Assembly (NCBI GenBank): GCA_028583415.1
Contig: CM053276.1
Location: forward strand, 7,098,663-7,162,662
DNA: 64,000 bases
Direction: 5' to 3'
DNA from: Protea cynaroides
Taxonomy: Eukaryota; Streptophyta; Magnoliopsida; Proteales; Proteaceae
This document shows positions 46,210 to 59,400 of the stretch, piece after piece (the first letter of the stretch is position 1; each line of letters starts with the position of its first letter). A program made the position numbers and the translations under genes. Under the pieces are notes generated by a model. That model made no database searches. It worked only from the letters and a program-made list of their open reading frames with translations, and was not told where the DNA came from.

Positions 46210-48011
46210 ATGCTGACAGTGAAGACTCCAAAAACAAAGAAAGCTAAACGAGCTCTTGATAAACGTGCCCCCAAACTTGTGAGTTCTTTACATATCTAAT
46301 TGAATCATCCATAGCTATTCAAATTTCTAATTTATGTTTGGTGGGTTGATCGTGTAGGTTGAGAATTTGAAGAAGACATTGTTGCTTCATGGTACCAAGA
46401 CCAGCAATGTATTGAATGCTGTGTTGACTGAAATTTACCATCTTAAGAAGGGCAGTGCCATAAAGTACAGCCGGAAGAATGAGAGCGTTAGGCCCTTCGA
46501 ATCCGGTGGGGAAACTTCGTTAGAATTCTTCTCTCTCAAGACCGACTGCAGTCTTTTTGTGGTAAGGAGACATTTTTGGATCTAGAATCTATTCTCTATT
46601 TTCTAGTAGTTCTAGGCTAGCCTGAGTCTATTTTAAGTTTCTATTTGGGTTTCATTTCTATTTTAGTTCTCTATTTCTGTTAGGATTTTAAACCTATTTT
46701 TTAGTTTTTTATTTGATGTTATAGAGTCTTATGTGAACTATATTTTTCAGTTGTATTGGAGTGTCGTTTATAGGCTTATATATCCCTGTGTTTGGATGGA
46801 TACGAATCTTTTCAGTAAATTTTGAAGTTTTCTCATCTCTGAGCCATGTGGATTCATGGTGCATGAGGATGGATTTCCTCTAATTTTAGGTGGATTCCCT
46901 TTGGGTTTCTCCTATCTTCTTCAAATCGAGCTCTGTAATTCAAGTTATTCTTCTTCATAATTCTGTACTAAAGGGCAGAACATTCATGCTCTTTTCCAGC
47001 TTCAATACCCTGTTCTCTGTGGTCAATTCCTTAAAGTTTCTTTTGTGTTTCTAAGCTGGTTTTACTGTCTGAACTTTGTGTCAAGTTTCTATTTCCAATT
47101 CTGAGATTTCCTAGGTTTTCTGGTAAAACCTGACAATTGATAGTTACTTTTTAATAAAATTCAGATCTGTTTACTAGTTTTCAACACTCAATTCTGTCCT
47201 GACCTCAATGGAAATCTGATTCCTTAGTTCAATCTAGGCTTAGGCCCAGAACTTTGCATTTGTGAGTAACCTAGAAAATATTTTCTGCATGTGATCTGTA
47301 AATGGGATTCTAGTCTGGAATTACATCCCTGGTTGTCCTTTTGTTCATAAAGCTGCTCTCTAAGTCTCTTAACAGTGTTATTCTGGGCTTTCTTGCAGTT
47401 TGGTTCTCACTCAAAGAAAAGGCCCAACAATCTGGTTATAGGTCGGACTTATGATCATCACATTTACGATCTCGTGGAGGTTGGAGTGGAAAATTTTAAA
47501 ACCATGGAATCGTTCTCATATGACAAGAAATTGGCGCCGCTTGTGGGGACAAAACCTTTCTTTGCTTTTATGGGAGAAGGTTTTGAGAATGTAGAAGAAC
47601 TGAAACATTTGAAGGAAGTGTTGCTTGATTTATTCAGGGGGGAGGTATGTTTTGTGCAGGCTTTCATTCCTTTTCCTTTGCCTAACAACCATTGAGAAAT
47701 AAAAAAAAGATTAGGTGATTCCCTGCAGGTTGTAGAAAATTTAAATATTGCTGGTCTAGACCGTGTTTATGTGTGCACAGCTGTGTCCTCTAATAGAGTG
47801 TTCTTCACACACTGTGCACTCCGGTTGAAAAGGTCGGGCATAGTTGTTCCAAGGATGGAACTGGTAGAAGTTGGCCCTTCCATGGATTTTGTTGTTCGGC
47901 GGCATCGTCTTCCTAATGATAGCCTAAAGAAAGAAGCTATGAAAACCACCACTGGCAAACCCAAAAAGAAGGTTATCATCCCTAATCCTTTCTTACTGTT
48001 CTTTCATTCTC

Positions 48012-48065
<54 letters not shown>

Positions 48066-48426
48066 CTTTGCACTGAAACTCTATATGCTTGACAATTTGA
48101 CCTGTTTGATTCTCAGGAGAAGAATGTTAGCCGTGATGTAATACAAGGGAAAATTGGAAAGATCTACATTCCAGACCAACAGGTATTAGATGATTTGACA
48201 TTCTCCCCTCTTTTGTACTTCTTTTCCCAGTAATACTGATAACATTAATGGCCTTGGCTGCTACCTATTCTTTTTTAACTTTTTCATGATCTACCGTGGC
48301 ATTTAGGTTGGTGGCATGGCACTATCTAACGATGCAAAGGGTTTGAAACGGGAGCGTCGTGAAGCTAAGTTGAAGAATGGTGTGAATGAGCACAAATCCA
48401 AGAAGCAGAAGGCAGATACTGAGTGA
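46210..48426 (+). CDS. RPF2: Ribosome production factor 2 (Brix domain)
   Basis: Six exons: 46210-46278, 46358-46561, 47399-47644, 47729-47971, 48117-48182, 48307-48426. All have GT-AG borders and phase 0, giving 315 aa, the usual length for plant RPF2. The N-terminus is basic (KTPKTKKAKRAL). The Brix domain spans about residues 28-230, with FGSHSKKRPNNLVIGRTYD in exon 3 and VYVCTAVSSNRVFFTHCALR in exon 4. The C-terminal tail is Lys-rich (KRERREAKLKN). In yeast and plants RPF2 works with RRS1 to load the 5S RNP (uL5, uL18, 5S rRNA) on pre-60S particles in the nucleolus. A polyadenylation region follows the stop by about 100 bp. Confidence 0.96.
48014..48062. repeat. (GT)n(GA)n microsatellite
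   Basis: GTGTGT followed by GAGAGA in RPF2 intron 4. Non-coding. Confidence 0.95.
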
Positions 48427-48539
48427 CTCCTGATGTTAGCATGCTGTTTGTGTAACCACTTCTTTTGTCTTTGTCGAAGAGGTTGGATTAGATTCTTTTA
48501 ATGGCTTCATGTAACTTTAATATTTGATAAATGAAAATT

Positions 48540-49600
48540 AAAATTGCTAATTTTGGGAGATATCTGAACTTCAGCTTTCATCTTCCTTCCCTCATATTTT
48601 GATCGGAACTGATTCAAGTGTTTTCATGTTATAACCTTGGCTTCCATTCAAGCAGTGGAGTGATATTCTTGTAGAAGTGATAAACAACTAATTTCTTTAA
48701 CATCCTTTAACATGTGGTTTTACACTTTAATTTGATCAAATGCAATGAGGCTTGTGAGGGCTTGTGTTTTGAAAATTGGGAAACCAAAAGTAAAACAATT
48801 CAGTACCACTGGTTGTGGTAGATGGCTTAAAGCTTTCTGGTGTCTTCCTTGTTTAAGCAGTTGATTCAAGACCCTGTGTTAATCTCTGCCAAATACTATT
48901 TTCCCTTGCATGACAATTGTATTATCTCCTTTATTTTTTTGATTGAGCATGACTGTTGTATTGCCTGCCTTTGTCCACATCATTAGTACCACATTACATT
49001 TCGGTACTCTCTTGGTTAGAAAAGTAACAGGAGTCGAGGACTGCTCTGGTGTGATCTCAACATTTTTGAAATTTTGTTTGAAATCATCAATAGAAACGTT
49101 TCTAGATAACACAAACGTCCAACAAGACTGGTGGTTTACTCATCCAAATGGTGTCCTTTCCTGGTAGCTGAACACAATGCAGATCCAAGGCCAATCTCAG
49201 AAATCTTCTTGTTACAGAAGATGCATAAGCTTTTTAGCATCCATTCTTGACTTCCATCTGAAATCACCATTGTAATGCAGTCCTCAAAGCTTCTACGATT
49301 GCTCATACATAACCCTTCCAGGGACCCCTGCAACATTTGGATCCTGCTAAGATGAATTCACATTCTTCTTCTTCTTCTACTTTTTTTTTTTTTTTTTTGA
49401 AAGAAGAAAATGCATTGAAAATTAAAGCAGCATATCTGAAATGTCACAGGTGTTTGTTCGGCCTTGCATATCTAGCTAGCTCTTTCTGCTATTTTTGAAA
49501 TTATTAACTTGAAGGGAAGCATAGTTTGGCTATCTAATAGGGTGGGGAATAATTCCCATGGCTAGATGCATCCCAGCATCGCCCCTGCTCTAGATAAATA
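48540..49600. other. RPF2 downstream spacer
   Basis: No gene recognised. A 77-residue minus frame (49112-48879) with no clear motif could be an upstream part of the LINE below, but orientation and spacing do not fit. Short (CTT)n and T-runs occur at 49364-49399. Confidence 0.4.
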
Positions 49601-49605
49601 CACTT

Positions 49606-50290
49606 TGTCATTCCTCATAATCCATCCAATGTTTCATTCTGTTTTTCCATTGAAACCTTCGTCGCAATGGACAGCAACAAAGCCTGACATTTGAGACTTA
49701 TCGATTGAAAATGATATGCTTTAAAAGCAACCCCTTGTTTCAGAACCATGGCCATCAAGATATAGTTTATACTAGATGGAAAATATCCATCAAGAAAGAA
49801 ATCTGAAAGACATAACTTTAGGAGGTCGTCTTTGATTAGAGACCAGAAATGTTGATAGAAATATGCTGGAAATCCATCAGGGCCTGGGGCTTTATAGGGA
49901 TCCATGGAGAGAGATTTGAGGTGGGAGGTGAAAACATCTGCAATCACTTGTGGATTGGAGACAGATACCTATTCTCATTTTTGAGAAAGTGGATATGGTT
50001 TCTCCTCTGATTAGATTCTGCAAGAGATTATAATTATTTGGTATTTCTACTCTTCACATAAGTATCTCTGGATTTCTGCATCCAGAAAATTTTCTCAGCC
50101 CTAAGAATAGCTTCAAAGTTCCTTTCTATGTTAATGACAGAAGCAGATGTTTGTGGAGATGGTTTCTGAGATTGTAATAAGTTCAGCTCACGGAACCATT
50201 TTTCTTTTAGATGGTGAACATTGCTGAAGATGTCCTTGTTCCATCTAGACAGCAGCCACTGAACAGGAGTATGGAGTATCTGTCAAAATG
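49606..50290 (-). pseudogene. L1-type LINE reverse transcriptase fragment
   Basis: Read downward from 50290: an SRWNKDIF...LKEKWFRELN segment and an EAILRAEKIFWMQKSR segment, then a DPYKAPGPDGFPAYFYQHFW motif near 49890, which begins the RT domain of plant L1 LINEs. It ends after about 100 residues of RT without the YADD box. Stops and frameshifts present. It is 5' and 3' truncated. Confidence 0.82.
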
Positions 50291-50937
50291 GTAGGAGTTG
50301 CAGGCACACTGAAACTTTGAATCCAATTATTGATCTAACCTTGAATTGGTTTCCAAAGTACGTATAACATTCATATAATCTTATGAGTTTTACTTTACCT
50401 TAAAACGGATAAAGTAAAATTCATTTCAGAATATCGCCTCGCGGGTGTTTGAGTGCCTATCTGAACCTTGCGTCTCTCTCACATTATAGCTTGGTTACGA
50501 CTCTAAAGCCAACCAACTCGGAATAATACATCTTGAACAGTAACGACATTTATACTTCTGGGCCAATTATAATAGTGTTCCTCTTGTTATTCTATCTAGT
50601 CTATCACCAAGCTAACTAATTTTCTTATCACATTGGACATGGCACCCTTCATATTTCTTTTTAGCATCTAGTTTTGACTTCAAAAAATGTAAATAAGTAA
50701 ATTTCAGAATTTATTTTTCTCTAAATATCAAGGTTTTAAATCCAAGTATCTAAGGTATCAGACATGGTATTGATCATTTCGAAAATCAATCCAATACCTA
50801 TTCGAACCGGTATGCACAGTCCCGATCCAGTTGGAAGGTCACCTTTTTGGTATTTATCCCATCCCATAACATGCATTACTTATTATTTTATTAAAAAAAT
50901 ATTTTTTTATATTCCTAGTAATCGTGGATGATCACCA

Positions 50938-51236
50938 CATGGCAACCCCATCCGTTGGTTGATTGACACATGACATGAAATATTAAAAATAAAATAATGG
51001 TTATATTATCCAGTCGTCCAATCCGGGACAGTACTCGATTGATCCTCAAAATTTTTTCAGCAATCGATATGATATTGGGATCAGCCATGGCAACCCTATC
51101 CGTTGAATGATTGACACGTGGCATGAAATATTAAAAAAAAATAATGGGTATATTATCAAGTCGTCCAATCCGAGACAATATTAGACTGATCCTCAAAATT
51201 CGTCAGGAATCGATATCATATCAGGATCAGCCATGG
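50938..51236. repeat. Tandem duplication, about 148-bp unit
   Basis: CATGGCAACCC...CCGTTG...GACATGAAATATTAAAA...AGTCGTCCAATCCG...GGATCAGC occurs twice (50938 and 51086), with a third start (CATGGCAC) at 51233. Non-coding. Confidence 0.75.
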
Positions 51237-51743
51237 CACAGTAATCGATATCATATCGGGATCAGTTGTGTCCAAAATCAATATGAATTGATTTATCCAA
51301 TACCAATTATTTTTCTTTTAGTAATCTCCGATACCAATCACTTGAACCATACTTTAAATGCAAAACCATTCTCTTTATGTCTTATGATATTGTGGAATGT
51401 GGAGTGACTATTAATCTATGACCTTCCCTTTTTTTACTAAAGATATTTTTGTATTTCTTTAAAATTTACATGCTTTATAAAAAGAAATCCATTATAAGTG
51501 CCACATCATTGTAAAATCTTGTTTGTACCCTTGGAAAAAAAAAAAAAACTCCACCTTTAGAGATGTTTATAGTAATGCATTTAACTCTTGGAATTATTTT
51601 TTAATATCTGAATATAATATATCTTTCGGTGAGGGATCAATGCTGCTTATGTGGAATGACCTTTATACTCCAAGCCAATGGGAGCATGGAAAGGAATCCG
51701 GCATGATTCACAATTTCACATAAAAAGATTTGTAAAGAGAGAA

Positions 51744-52223
51744 TTAGGGCTGCAACACGGCCGGATTGAGCGGGTTTTTCAAAACCCTAATCGTAACTCT
51801 GGTTATTTAAACTTAACTCTAATTCAGTTCAATCTTGTCAAGGTCAGCAAATATACAACCCTAATCCTGATCCTGGCAGGGTTGGGCTTAACCCTACCGA
51901 CCCTAATTGACCTTGACAGGGCCGGGTTGGGTTGGGTTAAACCTGATTAGCCTTGATTTAGGGTCGGATTGCCCTGATTAGCTCTGAAACATATAACAAA
52001 TTGTCAAATAACATACATATAACAATTATAACTTATATATATGATCGGACTGGGCCGGACTCAACCCAGGGGGTCAACTCTAACCCAACCCAATCCTGCC
52101 AGGATTGATCAAAATTTGAACCCCAACCCAGCTCTACTAGGATTTGGGCCGGGTTCAACCTTGCCAGGGTTCAGGGCGAGTTTGGACGGGTTCGGATTGT
52201 CAGGGTAAAACTTGCACCCCTAA
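51744..52223. mobile_element. Probable TIR element
   Basis: Starts TTAGGGCTGCAAC and ends CTTGCACCCCTAA, inverted with two mismatches. The interior is rich in GGGTTGGGTT/AACCCAACCC words. The flanks are GA-rich, so the 8-bp target duplication (AGAGAGAA versus GAGAGAGA) is not informative. Confidence 0.55.
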
Positions 52224-53427
52224 GAGAGAGAGTGTGAGCGAACCATACACCAACGATCTTTCTTGATATCACTTATTTATTGTATATTATTATGGGGAGA
52301 AGGATATACATGGTAGCAAGGAAAATAAGAGTATAGGAAAGACCTACGTGGAGGAGAGAGCTAAGATGGCTCAGATTTGAAGGACGAGAGAGAGAAACGA
52401 GAAAGAAGAGATTTGAGATTTTCTCCAATGCTATACGGCTTCAAAACACTATTTTTCTTTTACGGGAATGATCAACACGCTGCTGGTGTATTCGGGGATA
52501 TGAGAGAAATGGGAGTTAGAGAGAGAACCGGTACCCGGTTCATTGGGAGTGATCCAGATTTTAAGGAAAGAAAGAAAAGAAAAAAAAAAACAAAAATGTG
52601 AGGCAGGGTGTACTTTCTTCTCCTTCACATATATCCTAAACGTAACAAGCATGTCTTAGCATCCCCCTCATAAATCCAGAGACATCTCTTAAAACCAAAT
52701 TTTCAATATGCAGCCCAGTACCAACTACCAACACGAGATAGAGAAAGATCAGAGCTGGAACCTGGATAGGATCTGAAATCTGGAGATTGAAATTGTCATC
52801 GTCAACAATGGAAAGGAAACCCATACAGCAGTAGCAGAGCGGAATCAAAGGCAGTTACAGGACGATTCCAACTCTTGCCAGTTGTGTCCAAAGTGGATTT
52901 TAAAACCTGATTCTTCGTCTCTGATTATACTGAGTGTACAGCCGACCAAAGGAACCATGATCGGTCAGTTTCTTGTCATAACCGAGGACTACACCCAGGG
53001 TTAGTCTGGCCAGGGAACCTCTGTAGCTCTTGTTGCTGTCATTGGCTATGAGATAACGGGTAAGAGAGACAGGAGAGATGGTAAGTAGCAAGAGGGGAAG
53101 AGAGAGAAGGGGGAGATGCAGTGATGGAATGCGGGTGACACAATGGCAGCAACAACAGACTAGAGAGATTCATCTCACCCCATCAAACAGTTCAATAAGT
53201 TGCCAACATACAAGATTCCATTGCACAACGCTAGTGTGTACTTAATTTTTCCAAAATGTGAACTTCAATTCCATGACAACAAGTGCAGTGACACAAAATG
53301 GGCAAATCTTCACATGCCACAACTACAAAGCTCCTGGAAAAAAAACATTGGAAAAAGGACATAGATACAAAGGAAGTGACCGAGACTGAAAAAAACACTT
53401 CCTGCTTCGTGTTATAGGGATCACACC
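52224..53427. other. Spacer downstream of ARF, one unexplained open frame
   Basis: Probably holds the ARF 3' UTR next to 53427. A minus-strand frame of 63 residues (53091-52900) contains SYRGSLARLTLGVVLGYDKK, which looks protein-like but which I cannot assign. A possible splice donor follows it at about 52900. Otherwise no gene. Confidence 0.35.
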
Positions 53428-56400
53428 TCAGTAATCCGGCCCAACAATGGACGATTGTTCATCAGTGCCATTAACTGTCATTTCATAGTCTGGCATGCCT
53501 GGTTTGGTCTCGCCATCAGCTGGAAGTTTGGTCTTTGGTAATAGCTTCTTAATTTCATCTGCTGTGTAAACGAACATCTTCCTCACCATGCTACAGAACT
53601 CGCTGCAAAACAACAACAAAAGGAAAAGAATATTATAGAACCATTCAAGGAATATTATTGAACAGATAATGAGATTTGTTTACGAACAAGTCTATACTGT
53701 GACAAAAGCTTTCAAAACTCCAAAAATTGGAGGCTCAAAGCAGCTGAGCTGCAGCAACGACGCAAAGATACTCATAAAACTGAACCCCCCCCAAAAAAAA
53801 AAAAAAAAAAACCCACATCACACATGGGGAGTGGAAAAACAGAAATTTGGGTCCACCCACGAGATCACACACATCAGCTTCCTATATAGTGGGCTAGCAA
53901 ATTCCAATTGACTTTCTTTTCCCTTTCTTTTTTTTGCTGAGAATTAAGGGCTCCTTTCTGGTTCAGAGTGGCCCAAATCCTAACATGCTCCAGGGTCATC
54001 AATCATGAACATGCATGCACTTTTTCCAGAGAGAACATGGAGTCCAATATTATGCTGCGCCTGCTCCACTTAATTCTCATTAAGGCAGAGCAAGCCTGCG
54101 TTCAAATGTTCAATCCAGGTAGAATAACTCAATTAAGGCTCAGCCCAAATACGTTAGTATATCTCTTATGACATTCACCTATTATCTAAGAGCACAATAC
54201 AAATTTAGTCGTAAGGAATCACATCCTTCCTCACCACTCCAACAATAAGTTATCCAGCCTTCCTCTTGTCCATTCAACACCAACTCATGTCGAAACTTTT
54301 CCTTGCTCAGAGAACTATAAAATAGTTGCTAGGGTACCATATTCAAGGGATTATCTGGGAAGCAAATTAGCCTTGCAGGTCGAAACATTCCTAGCTCAGA
54401 GAAACTATAAAATAGTTGCTACGGTACCACATTTGAGGGACTATCTGGGAAGAAAATTAGCCTCGCAAGACACATAAACAAAAAAAAAAAAAAAAAAACA
54501 AAAAAGAGTCAAACTTATATTTATTTATTTATTTTTACCTGGTTGGGTTGTCAGAACCAGCTAACCAAAACTTTTCCCCTTGAATTGATCAGAACTTGGA
54601 TTTTGGTCGAAGAACACTAACTGAACAAGTTATATAAACTTAGAGAACTGGAGGTTATATGAATTGAATGATGGGTCACTAACCAGGCACCTATGTCCTC
54701 AATGACAACATTTTCTTGAGGCTCCGTTTGTTTCCACGTGAAATGACAGAAAAGGAAAATTTTCCTGTACATATGATTTTCCACTTTGTTTTTACGTAAA
54801 ATGCTAAGAAATGTATTGAAGAAGTAGAAAAATTTTACATGTAATAAAATTTTTAGGTGAAATATCATTTGCATGGAAAACATTACAGCGAAATAAACGA
54901 GGACTTAGTGAAACTGGGACTACAGATTTATCCTTATAAGGGTTGCCCTATCCCCAATGCAAGTGTTCAGTAACGACGCGAGAAAATTGGTTTGTTGGAA
55001 GTGAAGGAGGAATTGATCTATAAAAGGAAAACAAACAGAAAGCAATAAATCAGTCAGAAAGGGTAGGACAAACTTAACTGCCATGGATCATCCCCAACCA
55101 TCATCATATCATCCTCATCATCCATGTAGACAACCTGCCATTTCTTTGTTGGTCCAGCTAATTCTCCTTCAATGTTAAACATCTCCTCAAGCTTCCTCAG
55201 CAGGTCTTCATAGCAGTCAAATCGAGTTAAGTCAACAGCCCTCCCAACAGCCATTCCTTGCATATGAACCTGAATAAACATCATAGCACATGTAGTCATG
55301 CTCAAAATATTAACATATGGACACATGTGTTTACGCTAAATTCAAAAAAGAACTCTACAAAACATACGCTAAATTCAAAAAAGAACTCTACAAAACATTC
55401 ACATCATATGAAATTTCAAGACTTTAACAACTAGTCTATCAAAATTTTTTATTATTCTTATTTTTTTGTGGACAACCTAGCAAGCATTATATTTTGTGAA
55501 TCGGTTTCCTACCAATCTACCTAGGGAAGTCTAGCTTGCACCCCAAATATCTGCCACCCTGCAGATCAGGTGAGCCCAAATTGTGGGCTCATAAGGCCCA
55601 GGATCCATATTCACATGTCAAGTTTCAGCACTAACTGTACAGACCACATAGCAAAATGAATATTTAAAATCCATCAAAAAGCTAATACTTTGTCCTGCCA
55701 TCAACTCATTGTTATGTCGTCCAATTCATAGTCCTATCAGAACTGGAATCTTCTCTGTGAAAGTGCCCAGAGGGGTGAATGGTTAACCCTACCTTGGTGC
55801 AACTCCGGGTTTGCCTGCTCTGCATTTCCTGGGGAGATCTCAAGCATGATTTTTCAAGCTCACTGCTCACTGCAGGCATATCAGAACGATTGATATTTGA
55901 TGGCTGAGATTGCTGATCAGAGTCTGCATCCAGGGATGGAGCTGGTTGATCATCCCCCACTCCACCAAACAAAGTTACAACTGGTGAAGTCTCCTCCAAA
56001 GTGGAGTTGCCAACTAACTGGATCCCAAACAGCCGATAACCACTACCACTTTCTGGCCGCTTTTCTCCAGATTCTCTATTAGCAACTGCAGTCAAAGATC
56101 CACTTGGAGCTTCTGCACAGTTAGGCCAGTACTTTGTATTGCTGGAAACTGCAGCCTGAGAATTATTTCCACTGAATCCAAGAGAGTCTGCCTTCGTAAC
56201 TGAGGAAAAGTGGGAGATGGGTGATGGATAAAAGTCATGCCCATTTTGTAAGCCAGAATACGAGAAAGTTGAGGGAGACTCAACATTGGGTTTCCACGTA
56301 CCTGATTGGACAAAGAAAGATGGCATTCTTATTAGTATCAACATGAAAAGGAAAGAAAGCACTGAAACAATGACAGGGACTAAAATCCACACCAAAAGCT

Positions 56401-59400
56401 GAAATGTCTGGAGTTGGTGAAGGTAAAACTGGTGGACGTGCCCGCTTGTTCCTATGCACTGGTTGGGAGGTTGAAGGAGCAGCCGCCACCAGTGGCTCCA
56501 ATTCCCATGGTGAAACTCTATCTGGTCGTGGGATTGATGATGGTTCATCCCATTGAACCTAGACATCAACATGATATTATTACAGTTCCAAAGCAAATAA
56601 ATTACCTGAATAAGAACATAGAATAAAAGGGAAAAGGAAAGGATGCCAAGATAACCTTGACTTCAGAAAAGAGCCTTAGAATTCAATTGAATCAATTCGC
56701 CACCCCAATACAACATGCAAATTGAGGTGACCTACAACAAAGGCTCTGAGGGTTTGGACAGTTTAAAAATTGTCACGGGCACCCTTTTCCCAAGACCTAA
56801 ATGTGCTTGGATTCATAACCAACATCACTTGAGGTCAACTTTCCCGTGGGTATTAAAGTCACCTATAAAAACTGAAACAACAATGATTGCAAAATCACAG
56901 GTTCAGTGTGATCAAGTCTTTTTACATCCTACAGCCAAAGGGGATCTTAAAGGCTCATAGAAAAGGCTATTTATAACAACATTAGCCCTACATTCAAAAA
57001 CTTGGAAGTCTTTGCGGTTGAGAACTAATTTATGCACTGGTCAATACCAAGTAAAACCTCCAGTAGAATTTACCTTCAAAGATCGCCACTCAGAATCTGC
57101 CCACCGTGAAGATGCAGCCTCTCCAACACCAACAATAGTACCACTAAACCTGTACAGTTATACAAGCAATCAAGCTTGTCAGTAGATATCTTCTGGAACT
57201 TCCAAGGCATATAAAAAAAAATAGCCAATCACACAATATACCTTCTTTCAGGAGCTTCCTCACCCTCAAATCTCATTTTAAACCTCATCCCAACAGATAA
57301 CTTGTGGTTCCGTGCTTCAAGGTATTTGTTGAGACTAATGATAAACTCAGAGCGACTAGTCCTGAAGTGAAATAGGGCTGATTCAGCAAAATACTATCTT
57401 TTCCCAATTAACAACAGCAACTAGAAATTAGGAAGATTGAACAAATGGTTGGAGACTCAAGAGGACCTAATACAACGTTATGGCAGCATGCTAGTTTCAC
57501 ATGCCTCTGAGGCTCTATCAATATTCAAAAATATTTTTCTTGCAAGTCAATAGAATTAACAACATTATTATTTTAATTAGGATGCCATTAAGAAAATCTT
57601 GGAGAAATTCAAAAAAATTAATCTTAACTCGCATATTATAAATAGAAAATCTCACGAAAGGCCAGGGTACTTCACAAATTTTAAATTCTCAACAAAATAG
57701 GAAGCTTCTAATGATAGACTGAAGGCTCATCATTAAAATATGGAGCTATCAACAAGATATAAAGTTTCTCAAGAGAAATTGAAGGCTTGTCGCAAAATAG
57801 TGCTAGTTATGTCATGATACAAGGAAGTAGAGCCAAATCTAAACTTCTTCAAAATCAGGGAGTTTCTTACTGACTCACGAGACTCAAAATCAGTATTCAA
57901 AATGCAGCTTCTCAATGTAGAAGTTTCTGAACATCGAGAAGGAAAAAAATGAGGCTAACAGAAGGAAATGGAACAAAAGAAATAATAATCATGATAGCAA
58001 ATAAAGACGATGCAACTTTGATGAAAAAAAGAAAAGAGATTAATGAGAAGAGCTACCAACCTTGGCTTATAGAAAACCGAGAAGAGGGTTCCAGTTGCTA
58101 TGGCATGAGATGCAGTAGCAAGCACCCCCAGATGCATGCTGTGACTGGAAATGACAGATGATGGCATATTATTCAGCTGCCTCATGAGTCTCCTTACTCC
58201 AACACGCAGCTCTCCATTTTCACTTCTGTTAAAAATGTTAAAATGCAGCAGTTATGGCATATAGATAAACACACTGAAAGCGCTCAATCAAATACTTGAT
58301 GCAGGACACAACTTACCTAAGAAATATAAATGCATCACCAGCTACCAATCTCTTAGAACTGACAAAGACACTCCATCCAGTTGTGAGCAAGTGACGGCGA
58401 GGTTGTCCTGAAAGCAATTCCTTTTATACATTGTTACCAGATCAAATTGCATCCAGACCTTCAATACAAGGTTCTTAAGTCAAAAGAAGCTAACCTCGGA
58501 AAATGTGACGAAAATGCCATTCATTTCCATGCAGATCTGTTGCAACCAATTCTTGCCAAGGTGGATGCAGGGACATATCCTGAACAGGGAAGAATTCAAG
58601 GTGGGCAAGAGTGGTAAAACTATAACATACTGAACATCCAAAATAAAGCTAATTAAGCTCACCAATGGTGGCAGACAATCATCAGCATGCCTTCTAAGAA
58701 CAGAGAATCCCCCATGGGTGCTTGTATCAGAAGCGGTAAGTGTTTTGCAAAATGAATGAACTGTATACGTTGGAGGTTCTGGAAGTGGAGGATCAGGACT
58801 GGTAACCTCACTTTGCTAGCCTCAATATAGAAGGAGAATAACAAAAGAAACATAAAACAGAACATGATCAATTACAGTTTATAGTTAGATCCTAAACAAG
58901 TGCATTAAGAGGTAAATGTTCACACCAAAATTTCAATACTAGTAAACATGCCATCAAAGATTTTCTGGCCAAGCTCACCCATATAAACACAGATATGGGT
59001 GTCAATGCACCAGGATACAGGTACTATTTCTTCTCTATAAAAAATGAGTAGAAAGGCTAGAAGTCTGGAGGTCGAGATGAAAGTGAGGTTGCCTCATGAG
59101 ACACCTCAAATCCAAGTCCTTAATACACAGAATACTAGCTTCACATTACAGGGATACCAGGAAAACTCACATCTTGTTCAGGGAGCAGGGTGATCTGTGC
59201 ATAAACTTCATCAGTTTCTGGTTCTGCCTACACTTCCAAAGAAAGAGTCTAAGTTAAGTAGAAAAATCAAGCTGTTATGCTGCTTGTGAGAATCAAGAAA
59301 ATGATCGGGACATTCTCACCCTGAGCTGCACATGAACAACTTTGCAGAGAATTTTCGATGGAAGATCGAATGATGGCATCTGCTGGTCCAGACCTTGATG

